From: JAGOUA01 sp964428975
GTDB taxonomy: Bacteria > Patescibacteriota > Patescibacteriia > 2-12-FULL-60-25
Assembly (NCBI GenBank): GCA_964428975.1
Contig: CAYSAI010000009.1
Location: forward strand, 1-37,680
Length of the DNA: 37,680 bases
Direction: 5' to 3'
Numbering within the stretch: the stretch's first letter is position 1; the number at the start of each line of letters is the position of its first letter. A program made the position numbers and the translations under genes. This document shows positions 8,502 through 15,563 of the stretch, in pieces. The notes beneath the pieces were generated by a model, which did not search any database, had not been told where the DNA came from, and saw nothing but the letters and a program-made list of their open reading frames with translations.

Positions 8502-8578
8502 TGGTAGCGGGAGTGGGGATCGAACCCACGACCTCGGGCTTATGAGTCCCGCGCTCTAACCAACTGAGCTACCCCGCC
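8502..8578 (-). tRNA. tRNA-Met (CAT), elongator type
   Basis: 77 nt with encoded CCA. The acceptor stem pairs throughout with G.U at positions 1-72 and 7-66, the D-stem is GCTC/GAGC and the T-stem GTGGG/CCCAC. The anticodon loop is CTCATAA, with an A31/G39 mismatch closing the stem. It lacks the initiator marks seen in the tRNA at 9491. tRNA-Ile2 with a lysidine-modified CAT cannot be excluded by sequence alone. Confidence 0.92.
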
Positions 8579-8586
8579 ACAGGTAT

Positions 8587-8705
8587 GACGCGTCTAGGCT
8601 GGCGGATAACTTTGTCGCGCTTTCCGCTCGCTCCTCAACGTACTTGTCAGTACGCCTCGTCGCGTGCTCAATCGCTTCGCGTTCTCCATCCAGTCTAGAC
8701 GCGTC
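8587..8705. repeat. 119-bp symmetric palindromic element
   Basis: The ends GACGCGTCTAGGCTGG (8587-8602) and its inverse (8690-8705, one mismatch) form an outer 16-bp inverted repeat. An inner hairpin CGTACT-TGTC-AGTACG (8639-8654) has its centre at the same point, about 8646. It lies between tRNA-Met and the next gene and has no coding signature. A MITE-like or structured-RNA element is likely, but nothing in this window shows a second copy. Confidence 0.6.
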
Positions 8706-8768
8706 TTTTCCTCGCTACTCGTGCATACTAGCCTTGAACGTCTCAAACACTACCAGCTCATCGCTTTT

Positions 8769-8797
8769 TCGACAAGAAGGGGTAAATCTGCTAGAAT
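8769..8797 (+). promoter_or_regulatory. Putative promoter of the 156-aa membrane protein
   Basis: TCGACA, 17-nt spacer, TAGAAT (8792-8797) with TGC before it. The -10 ends 7 nt before the ATG, so the mRNA should be leaderless. Confidence 0.6.
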
Positions 8798-8804
8798 TGT
8801 CCTT

Positions 8805-9275
8805 ATGTTGGTTGCGACGCATGTGATCATCGGAGCCGTGATCGGGCTGTGTTTTGCTCCGGATCACGCTTTTTTTGCGCTCATTCTCGCATTTACAACG
8901 CACTTTTTGATCGACATGATTCCGCATGGAGATGCGGAGCTCTACAAGAAATATCTACGCGGAAAAGACGTGAACCGTGCGCTGACGTATGTCGTGCTCG
9001 ATGTGATCGGTTCCATTTTGCTCGCGACGCTCATCCTCACACGTCCGATGGAAGCATCTGTGCGCGAGGTTGTCGCGTGGGGGATTGTTGGTGGTGTATT
9101 GCCGGATCTCTTGGTTGGTATCTACGAACAGTTTCACCTTTCCGTGTTCGAAGGGTTCCATCGGTTCCATCTGTGGTTTCATAACCTTGCCACGAAGCGT
9201 GTAGGAGATATTTCGTTTTGGAACGGCATTGTGATGCAGAGCGTGGTGATTGCTGGACTATTCTTGCTTTTTTAG
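8805..9275 (+). CDS. Small integral membrane protein with HxxxD motif
   Basis: 156 aa from the ATG in CCTTATG, which lies 7 nt after a -10. It has three or four hydrophobic segments and HFLIDMIPHGD near residue 36, reminiscent of membrane-bound metal-dependent hydrolases of the YdjM/DUF457 kind. The later His-rich stretch FEGFHRFHLWFH could supply more metal ligands. The assignment to that family is tentative and no substrate can be given. A longer in-frame reading from 8664 would run through the palindromic element and past the promoter, so it is rejected. Confidence 0.75.
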   Translation: MLVATHVIIGAVIGLCFAPDHAFFALILAFTTHFLIDMIPHGDAELYKKYLRGKDVNRALTYVVLDVIGSILLATLILTRPMEASVREVVAWGIVGGVLPDLLVGIYEQFHLSVFEGFHRFHLWFHNLATKRVGDISFWNGIVMQSVVIAGLFLLF

Positions 9276-9292
9276 GCCTTCACATTTGTGAT

Positions 9293-9410
9293 TCTGTCAT
9301 TCCTGCGAAGGCAGGAATCCACCCTAGATCGTTTCGGTTATTGTTTAGAGTAGCAACCTTCAAATCATGCCCATTATAGGATGGATTCCTGCCTTCGCAG
9401 GAATGACAGA
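9293..9410. repeat. Paired REP-like inverted repeats (29-bp perfect arms)
   Basis: The arms 9293-9321 and 9382-9410 are perfect inverses, and each contains its own hairpin, ATTCCTGC-GAAG-GCAGGAAT. This kind of element (translating as VIPAKAGIHP) is very widespread in bacterial genomes. The 60 nt between the arms contain no gene. Confidence 0.85.
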
Positions 9411-9450
9411 GCTATACGTGAGGGTTATTTGAGAGATGGGTAAGCCATCT

Positions 9451-9485
9451 AAAATAAAACAAACTCCACACGGTTGTGTGTGGAG
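9451..9485 (-). terminator. Intrinsic terminator after tRNA-fMet
   Basis: On the minus strand CTCCACAC, 6-nt loop, GTGTGGAG is followed by a T-rich run (TTTGTTTTATTTT). It begins 6 nt after the CCA end of the initiator tRNA. Confidence 0.85.
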
Positions 9486-9490
9486 AATGA

Positions 9491-9567
9491 TGGTTGCGGG
9501 GGCTGGACTCGAACCAGCGACCTCCGGGTTATGGGCCCGGCGAGCTGCCAAACTGCTCTACCCCGCT
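9491..9567 (-). tRNA. Initiator tRNA-fMet (CAT)
   Basis: 77 nt with encoded CCA. Initiator marks: unpaired 1-72 (here A1/A72), A11-T24 in the D-stem GAGC/GCTC, and three G-C pairs next to the anticodon loop (CCGGG/CCCGG). The T-stem is GCTGG/CCAGC. The anticodon loop reads CCCATAA, so position 33 is C instead of the near-universal T. Confidence 0.95.
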
Positions 9568-9579
9568 CTACGTGAGGGG

Positions 9580-9609
9580 AGTATACGAGGATGCTCGATC
9601 ATGTGTCAA
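9580..9609 (-). promoter_or_regulatory. Strong sigma70-type promoter of tRNA-fMet
   Basis: TTGACA (9604-9609), 18-nt spacer, TATACT (9580-9585) on the minus strand. Transcription should begin 5-7 nt before the tRNA. This is the closest match to consensus in the window. Confidence 0.85.
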
Positions 9610-9621
9610 GGTAATGAGGGG

Positions 9622-10173
9622 TTAAGAAACGTAGACAGGTGGATTCATGATAATAAAATAATCACCCACTTTTCTTACGGTATATTCAAAATTTGTTTTC
9701 CTTTGCCCTGTCGCCGCATCACCACAGCAGGGTTCCTGTATAAATGTATTTTCGCTACCTGTTGACCATTGAGCCTTCTCAAATTCGATCATAAAGAAAA
9801 ATTCGTCTTGTGAGACCTGTTTCTCTTGTAGAACATTTTTTACCTTTAAGCATTGCCAGCCGTTCGTTTCACAGCCGCGTTTCAGTAAAGCTGCGTGATC
9901 ATTTGGAGAGATGTCTGTGTTCCAATTTTGGAGAGCTTCATATCCGCCTCCGTGGTACACCGACGCGAGATCGTATTGTTTTGTGTTTAAAAGGTTGAAA
10001 TACGTGCTGAGGGCTTGTTTAGCGAGATGCAGGTCTTGTGTGCGAGACGCAGATGTTTCTGGTTGTGTTGATTGCGACAGCTGTTTTTTGGTAAAAGCGA
10101 AAAAGATCGCTACACCAATGAGTAAAGCGACACATGATACAAGAAGGATACCAACAAGTTTTTTTTGATTCAT
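9622..10173 (-). CDS. Single-pass membrane or secreted protein, unknown
   Basis: 183 aa. The N-terminal helix at residues about 6-27 (LVGILLVSCVALLIGVAIFFAF) is followed by a Ser/Thr/Gln-rich linker and a compact domain (residues about 48-180) whose start, ALSTYFNLLNTKQYDLASVYHGG, resembles NTF2-like folds. It has CETNGWQC and EPCC cysteine pairs that could form disulfides outside the cell. ATG 10173 lies 3 nt after the CCA end of tRNA-Leu, so RNase processing of the tRNA would leave an almost leaderless mRNA. A longer frame through the tRNA is an artefact. Confidence 0.75.
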   Translation of the reverse strand: MNQKKLVGILLVSCVALLIGVAIFFAFTKKQLSQSTQPETSASRTQDLHLAKQALSTYFNLLNTKQYDLASVYHGGGYEALQNWNTDISPNDHAALLKRGCETNGWQCLKVKNVLQEKQVSQDEFFFMIEFEKAQWSTGSENTFIQEPCCGDAATGQRKTNFEYTVRKVGDYFIIMNPPVYVS

Positions 10174-10176
10174 ATC

Positions 10177-10263
10177 TGGTGCCGGGAGAGAGAATCGAAC
10201 TCTCATGACCTTGCGATCGCGGGATTTTGAGTCCCGTGCGTCTACCAATTCCGCCATCCCGGC
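10177..10263 (-). tRNA. tRNA-Leu (CAA)
   Basis: 87 nt with encoded CCA and a long variable arm (class II). Acceptor GCCGGGA/TCCCGGC, anticodon stem CGGGA/TCCCG, loop CTCAAAA giving anticodon CAA, T-stem GAGAG/CTCTC. Confidence 0.96.
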
Positions 10264-10275
10264 AGGGGCAGGGCA

Positions 10276-10304
10276 AGTGTACGAAACAGGACACGGAGCG
10301 TCAA
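10276..10304 (-). promoter_or_regulatory. Sigma70-type promoter of tRNA-Leu
   Basis: TTGACG (10299-10304), 17-nt spacer, TACACT (10276-10281), placed about 13 nt before the tRNA. The same transcript would carry the 183-aa gene downstream. Confidence 0.8.
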
Positions 10305-10325
10305 TCGTGGTAGCGTAGCCATCAT

Positions 10326-11471
10326 ATGAACGAGAAAATTATCCAGGGGTTGATGATAGGACTTGCGCTGCTCACGCTCGCTTGCGGGGCGTTTTTCTTG
10401 TATTCCATGACACCGCCGCCTCTTCCGATACCGCATGGTTCACTACCACCTAGCGCAAAACCCCCCATCTCTCCAATGGAGGCGCCTACGAGCACCATTC
10501 CCTCAGCAGAGCCTATCGTTGTGGAAATGTATAATCCTCCAGAAACGCACATCCTCGCGACGTTGCAAGATCGTGTGATCTATACCGAGGTAGCGAATGG
10601 GATTCGTGATAGTGAGAGAACATGGCCAGTGATGGGGATTTTTGAAAAGATCGGTGATGCGCCTGCAGAGAAGTTGTTTGAAGTGGGCAAGGTGGGGGAA
10701 TATGCGTATGACGTACGTATAAGTCCAGATAAAAAGACGATTCTCATCAATCTTGAGAGCAAAATTCAGGTGTTCGATCTTGCAACGAAGCATCTAAAGG
10801 ATGTGTTTCTCGCTGAAGGAGATGTGCTTGGTGTGGTATTTTCTCCTGATGGAAAAGAACTTTTTGTGTGGGATCAGATTTATGCAGGAGCAGGAGAGGG
10901 CGGCTTGCTTGAGAGCTATATCTTACATCGTGTGAACATCGCTACGAAAGAGAAGCTTGTGTTAAAAACGGACACCGCAGACGAGAGCTTTTCTGTGGAT
11001 GTATGGCGTGATGACAATAAAATTCTCTTAACGAGTACGCAGGGTACGCAGCTTTATTTTTTCGACTTACGAACACACGAGATGAGGCAGACACCAGATA
11101 TGGATACAGAAGGCGTCGGATGGTTGATGTTGAGTCGTAGTGGAAACCGTGCGGCGTTTGTGACAGATTTTATTTCTGATGCGTGTAATGACATGTCGGG
11201 CGATGCTCCAAGTATGTATAAGATGATCGAGCCTGTAACGGGAAAGAGTTTCGGAACCTTTGGTCTAAAGGATCATCGTGTGTATGTCATGGGCTTTTCT
11301 CCTAACGATCAAGAGGTGCTCTATAGCGCAGAAAAACCTCCGCTCACGCAAGAGAACGGCGCGTGTGATCAAGAGCCTTCAAAAACGTTCTATCGAAAAC
11401 ATCTCGCGACAGGAAGAACCACCTCGCTCACGAAAGTTCAAGCGGATGCTTTGAAGGAGAGCTGGAAATAA
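10326..11471 (+). CDS. Membrane-anchored WD40-like/TolB-like beta-propeller protein
   Basis: 381 aa. One N-terminal helix (residues about 7-27), a Pro/Ser-rich linker (to about residue 65), then repeats typical of TolB/PD40-type propellers: VRISPDKKTILIN, VVFSPDGKELFVW, VDVWRDDNKILLTS, LMLSRSGNRAAFV and VMGFSPNDQEVLYS, about 45-60 residues apart. It is probably exported and binds protein or wall material; the partner is unknown. The gene is divergent from tRNA-Leu and convergent with topA (30 nt between stops). Confidence 0.75.
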   Translation: MNEKIIQGLMIGLALLTLACGAFFLYSMTPPPLPIPHGSLPPSAKPPISPMEAPTSTIPSAEPIVVEMYNPPETHILATLQDRVIYTEVANGIRDSERTWPVMGIFEKIGDAPAEKLFEVGKVGEYAYDVRISPDKKTILINLESKIQVFDLATKHLKDVFLAEGDVLGVVFSPDGKELFVWDQIYAGAGEGGLLESYILHRVNIATKEKLVLKTDTADESFSVDVWRDDNKILLTSTQGTQLYFFDLRTHEMRQTPDMDTEGVGWLMLSRSGNRAAFVTDFISDACNDMSGDAPSMYKMIEPVTGKSFGTFGLKDHRVYVMGFSPNDQEVLYSAEKPPLTQENGACDQEPSKTFYRKHLATGRTTSLTKVQADALKESWK

Positions 11472-11501
11472 CAAGCAAAGAGAAAGGACGAGTGGCGCAC
11501 G

Positions 11502-14069
11502 CTACGCGCTCTTTCGCGTACGTTTTTTCGTCGGTTTATTCGCGAGCACTTCCATCGCTTGTTCAAGCGTAAGCGTTTTTCCGACAAGATCTTTCGGAAG
11601 GGTCGCGTTCTTGCTGCCGTGTTTGACATACGGACCGTATTTTCCCTCATGAAGCGTGATAGGCTTTCCGTCTTTTGGATGCGTGCCGATCGCTGTTCCT
11701 GCGGAAAATGTCTTGCCACCGCGTCCACGTTTCGGTTCCGCGAAGAGTTCAAGCGCGCGAGCAAGCGTGATCGTCCAGACAGAATCTTCCTTTTTCAGCG
11801 AGCGAAAATCCCCATCATGCACGACATACGGGCCGAATCGCCCAAGACCGGCGCGAATCTCTTTTGTAGAATCGGGGTGTGTTCCAAGGAGACGAGGCAT
11901 CGATAAGAGAAACAGCGCTTTTTCGAGCGTCAGCGTATCGAGAGGCGTGTCTTTTGGCACGCTTGAACGCTTTGGTTTTTTCGCCTTCTTGCCTTTTTCT
12001 TCCGAATCTTCGCCAAGTTGCACGTACGGGCCGAAACTTCCTGTACGCAAATAGACGTTCAGCCCGTTTTCTGGATGAATGCCAAGGCTTGTCGGGCCTT
12101 GTTGCTGCTGTCCAAGAAGCTCTTCAAGCGTCTCGAGTGTGAGGTCGGCAGGCGCGTACGTATCAGGAATGTTCGTTTTCACGGGTGTTTTATGCGTTGG
12201 ATGCAATCCTTCGACGTAGGTGCCGAAGCGTCCGAGACGCACCTCGATATCTGGAACAGCCGGAAGAAGGAGTCGGCGCGTTTCCTGTTCTGGTGCGGAC
12301 GCGAGTTCTGTATCTACGGTGGACTTCAAACCATGCTCACCAAAATAGAACGCGCGCAAATACGGAATCCACGCCTCTTTTCCTTCGGCGATGCGGTCGA
12401 GATCTTCTTCCATGCGCGACGTAAACTGCGCATCTACGAATATTGGAAAGTGTTTTTCCATGTATTGCGTGACGATCATGCCCGTAAACGTAGGCACGAG
12501 CGCAGATTGCTGCTTGCGCGCATAGCCGCGATCGAGAAGCGTACTCACGATGCTCGCATACGTGCTTGGTCTGCCGATGCCCACTTTTTCCATGTATTGA
12601 ATCAGCCCCGCCTCGGTGAAGCGTGCAGGTGGTTTCGTTTCGTGTCCTTCCGGCGTCAGTTCTTTCAGACGCGCGTGCTCGCCCTCTTGAAGAGGAGGAA
12701 GAAGCCGCTCCTTCTCATCGAGCGCAAGCTCGGGATCGTCATGACCTTCCGTATACGCTCGCAAAAACCCCGGAAAAAGAATGCGCGTCCCGTTCGCGAC
12801 GAACTGCGCTGATCCTTCAAGAAAGGTGTAGGTCGTTTGTTCTTGTTCCGCAGGCGTCATCTGCGAGGCGATGGTTCGCATCCAAATAAGCTCGTAGACG
12901 GCATGTTCCGCGCCATGAAGCCCCGTCTCTTGCGGCGGACGAAAATCAAGCGAAGGACGAATCGCCTCGTGTGCCTCTTGCGCGCCTTTTGTTGCGGCAT
13001 AGGTTTTCACATGCGAAGATACGTACTCTGCGCCGTAACGTTCGCGTACAACGGCTTGAATGCGTGATGTGGCCTCTGCAGAGAGATGTACGGAGTCTGT
13101 ACGCATGTAGGTAATAAATCCATGTTCGTAGAGGGATTGCGCGACGCGCATGGTGTCTTTCGAGGAAAGTCCAAGCTTGCGATTTGCCTCTTGTTGAAGC
13201 GTGGACGTAATAAAAGGCGCAGATGGATGTTTTTTCACGGGTTTCACGTTCCGTGTGCGAAGCGTCCACGTGGTGTGCGAGGAGAGTGTATCAACTAGTT
13301 TTCGCGCTTCCATTTCGGTGAGTAAGTGCGCTTTACTCTCTTTTTTGAGCGCGCCCGTTGTTTCATCAAAGTCTTTTCCTGTGGCGATAGGAGCGCCGTC
13401 AAGCGTTTGGAGCGTTGCTTCAAAGGTCGTGTTGTGCGCTTCGAGCGAGGCTTTCGCATCCCAATACCCCGCTTTCAAGAAGCGAAGACGGGCACGTTCA
13501 CGATCAACCAGCGCTTTGAGCGCGGCGCTCTGTACGCGTCCTGCAGAAAGGCCGTACGCGATTTTCCGCCATAAAATAGGGGAGATACTGTATCCAACGA
13601 GACGATCTAAAATACGACGCGTTTCTTGTGCGCGCACGAGGTCTTCATCAAGCGTTCGTGGGTGCATAAACGCTTTCTCAATGGCGGATTTCGTCATTTC
13701 ATGAAACACGGTGCGATGCACCGGAATTTTTGGTTTGAGAATATCGAGCAAATGCCAGCTAATACTTTCTCCTTCGCGGTCGTCGTCCGTCGCGAGGTAC
13801 AACGTATCGGCCTCTTTCATCGCGCGTTTGATTTCATCGAGAATTTTTTTCTTGCCACTTGGAATAAGATAGAGCGGTTCAAAATCATGATCTACGTCCA
13901 CCCCAAGCTGGCCTTTAGGGGTTTTTTTGAGGTCGGCAGGAACATCTTTGGAAGATTGGGGGAGGTCGCGCACATGCCCCATAGAGGCTAAAATCGTGTA
14001 ATCAGAGCCAAGAAATTTGCGGATGGTTTTCGCTTTTGTGGGGGACTCGACGATAACGAGATGGCGCAT
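11502..14069 (-). CDS. topA: DNA topoisomerase I
   Basis: 855 aa. Type IA topoisomerase that relaxes negative supercoils. The TOPRIM domain opens with VIVESPTKAKTI (E8) and carries DDDREGE at 95-101. GRVQSAAL (176-183) is the conserved cavity motif, and the catalytic tyrosine is Y320 in ITYMRTDS. The C-terminus has about four Topoisom_C repeats (GRFGTYV, GSFGPYV, GRFGPYV, GKYGPYV) in place of zinc fingers, and a basic tail (KPTKKRTRK). ATG 14069 opens directly into the TOPRIM strand; a TTG seven codons upstream would cross the putative promoter. Confidence 0.96.
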   Translation of the reverse strand: MRHLVIVESPTKAKTIRKFLGSDYTILASMGHVRDLPQSSKDVPADLKKTPKGQLGVDVDHDFEPLYLIPSGKKKILDEIKRAMKEADTLYLATDDDREGESISWHLLDILKPKIPVHRTVFHEMTKSAIEKAFMHPRTLDEDLVRAQETRRILDRLVGYSISPILWRKIAYGLSAGRVQSAALKALVDRERARLRFLKAGYWDAKASLEAHNTTFEATLQTLDGAPIATGKDFDETTGALKKESKAHLLTEMEARKLVDTLSSHTTWTLRTRNVKPVKKHPSAPFITSTLQQEANRKLGLSSKDTMRVAQSLYEHGFITYMRTDSVHLSAEATSRIQAVVRERYGAEYVSSHVKTYAATKGAQEAHEAIRPSLDFRPPQETGLHGAEHAVYELIWMRTIASQMTPAEQEQTTYTFLEGSAQFVANGTRILFPGFLRAYTEGHDDPELALDEKERLLPPLQEGEHARLKELTPEGHETKPPARFTEAGLIQYMEKVGIGRPSTYASIVSTLLDRGYARKQQSALVPTFTGMIVTQYMEKHFPIFVDAQFTSRMEEDLDRIAEGKEAWIPYLRAFYFGEHGLKSTVDTELASAPEQETRRLLLPAVPDIEVRLGRFGTYVEGLHPTHKTPVKTNIPDTYAPADLTLETLEELLGQQQQGPTSLGIHPENGLNVYLRTGSFGPYVQLGEDSEEKGKKAKKPKRSSVPKDTPLDTLTLEKALFLLSMPRLLGTHPDSTKEIRAGLGRFGPYVVHDGDFRSLKKEDSVWTITLARALELFAEPKRGRGGKTFSAGTAIGTHPKDGKPITLHEGKYGPYVKHGSKNATLPKDLVGKTLTLEQAMEVLANKPTKKRTRKSA

Positions 14070-14078
14070 ATGAGGAGG

Positions 14079-14087
14079 ATGGTAGCA
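14079..14087 (-). promoter_or_regulatory. Putative extended -10 of topA
   Basis: TGC-TACCAT on the minus strand, ending 9 nt before the ATG. The same 11-mer TGCTACCATCC stands before the LCP gene. It lies in the 39-nt gap after dprA. Confidence 0.45.
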
Positions 14088-14108
14088 CAAAACGAGCCGT
14101 ACGCCACT

Positions 14109-14990
14109 TTAGAGAGCGATCCACGCTCCCGAGGGTTCTTGCTGTACGAGGCCTTGCAGCTCAAGAAGACCAAGCCTGCTCACGAGCGTTTCTGCGGGTT
14201 GAGGGAGTTTTGTCGTGAGCTGTTCCACCGAGAGGCCATCGGGTTCTTTCGAGAGCGCTTCCATGATGGGCGTGTCCTGCGGATTCGCGTGAAGATGCGT
14301 ACGCGTTTTTTCGACCGCAGTTGGGGGTTCAAGAGCGAGCGCTTGCCACACATCGTTTGCACTCGTACATAAGCGTGCGCCGCTCGCGAGAAGCTTGTGC
14401 GTACCTGTTGAGGTGGGCGAAAAAATACTTCCTGGAACGGCGAGTACTTCGCGTCCAAGTTCAAGAGCGATACGCGAGGTAATCATGGTGCCGCTTCGTT
14501 CCTGCGCTTCGATCACGATCACGGCATGGCAGAGCGCGGCAATGAGACGATTTCGTTCAGGAAAGTTTTTTCGATAGACGCGTGTTCCTTCGGCGTACTC
14601 GCTGATCACAGCACCTCCTTTTTCGATGATATCGTTCGCGAGCGTCGCGTGTTGCTGCGGAAAAATCTCGTGAGAGAGCACGCTCGAACCAAGAACGGCA
14701 ACGGTGGGGAGGTGGTGTTTGAGCGCGCTTCTATGAGCGCTTCCATCAATGCCGACGGCGAGTCCAGATACGATGCACACGGGCATGCATGCAAGCTCTC
14801 GCACAAGATGTTCGGTCACGCGAAGGCCGTACGAACTGGGTGCGCGCGTGCCGATGATCGCGATCATGGGAAGTACGGGAAGTGTTCCACGGCAAAAAAG
14901 GCGTGTTGGCGTGTGTTTTTCAAGATGCGCAAAACGTGTCGGCCAATCCGAGGCGCTCGCGTCTATCGTACGAAAGGAAAGATCAGGCAC
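14109..14990 (-). CDS. dprA: DNA processing protein DprA
   Basis: 293 aa from GTG 14990. DprA loads RecA on incoming single-stranded DNA during natural transformation. The Rossmann-like core covers about residues 40-215, with the GTRAPSSYG strand-turn, SGLAVGIDGSAH and FPERNRLIAAL, plus SGTMITSRIALELGREVLAV, all of which match family positions. A C-terminal winged-helix follows (about residues 235-293). There is no N-terminal SAM domain. The start overlaps the pth stop by 8 nt. With comF and a VirB4 cluster nearby, DNA uptake is a sensible role. Confidence 0.93.
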   Translation of the reverse strand: MPDLSFRTIDASASDWPTRFAHLEKHTPTRLFCRGTLPVLPMIAIIGTRAPSSYGLRVTEHLVRELACMPVCIVSGLAVGIDGSAHRSALKHHLPTVAVLGSSVLSHEIFPQQHATLANDIIEKGGAVISEYAEGTRVYRKNFPERNRLIAALCHAVIVIEAQERSGTMITSRIALELGREVLAVPGSIFSPTSTGTHKLLASGARLCTSANDVWQALALEPPTAVEKTRTHLHANPQDTPIMEALSKEPDGLSVEQLTTKLPQPAETLVSRLGLLELQGLVQQEPSGAWIAL

Positions 14991-15558
14991 GCTTCACTCC
15001 GTTCCACAGGTTGCTCGCGGCGTCAAGTCCTTCGTGAATCCATGTGGAAAGAGCTTTTTCGCTGGTTTCGAGGAGAGGCTGTACGAGCGTTTCTTCTGAG
15101 GCGGAAAACGGTTCAAGGACGTATGTTTCGATGGGTTCGGGAGTCAGTGGGCGTCCGATTCCAAGGCGTAAACGCGCAAAATTCCGTGTGCCGAGATGTT
15201 CCTCGAGAGAGAGGATGCCGTTGTGGCCTGCGGATCCACAATCGAAAGCAAAACGCCTCGTACCAAGCGGAAGATCAAGATCATCGTGCACGATAAGGAG
15301 GTCTTGCAGAGAGAGCTTGTAATACGTAAGAAGAGCCGAGACCGCCTGTCCTGACAGATTCATGAAGGTCGTTGGGAGAGCGCAAAGCACCGCTTCTTTT
15401 CCATCAAACGCTTTCGCGATATGGGCGTGAAGCGCGTTTTTTTGAGAGAACGTCCCTTCGTGTGCGAACGCAAAACGTTCCACGGCACGCCAGCCGAGGT
15501 TGTGGCGCGTGAGAGCATAGCGTTCGCCGGGATTTCCGAGGCCAATGAGCAATTTCAT
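14983..15558 (-). CDS. pth: Peptidyl-tRNA hydrolase
   Basis: 191 aa, normal length. It recycles peptidyl-tRNA released by stalled ribosomes. The N-terminus MKLLIGLGNPG is diagnostic, the catalytic His is H19 in LTRHNLG, and FMNLSG and HDDLDLPLG are the other signature stretches. An upstream start 15 nt earlier (15573) would overlap der by 10 nt; the chosen ATG has T at -1 and a 5-nt gap to der. Confidence 0.96.
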   Translation of the reverse strand: MKLLIGLGNPGERYALTRHNLGWRAVERFAFAHEGTFSQKNALHAHIAKAFDGKEAVLCALPTTFMNLSGQAVSALLTYYKLSLQDLLIVHDDLDLPLGTRRFAFDCGSAGHNGILSLEEHLGTRNFARLRLGIGRPLTPEPIETYVLEPFSASEETLVQPLLETSEKALSTWIHEGLDAASNLWNGVKRA

Positions 15559-15563
15559 AACGT

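Noticed and set aside
9360..9551. Minus-strand ORF of 63 aa starting MAARRAHNPEVAGSSPAPAT and ending in IPAKAGIHP
   Set aside because: It is a translation of the initiator tRNA and the REP arm, both explained as non-coding.
10174..10257. N-terminal extension of the 183-aa gene (MAELVDARDS)
   Set aside because: These codons lie within tRNA-Leu, so they are not coding.
11472..11501. Terminator between the propeller gene and topA
   Set aside because: The convergent gap has no hairpin with a T-run.
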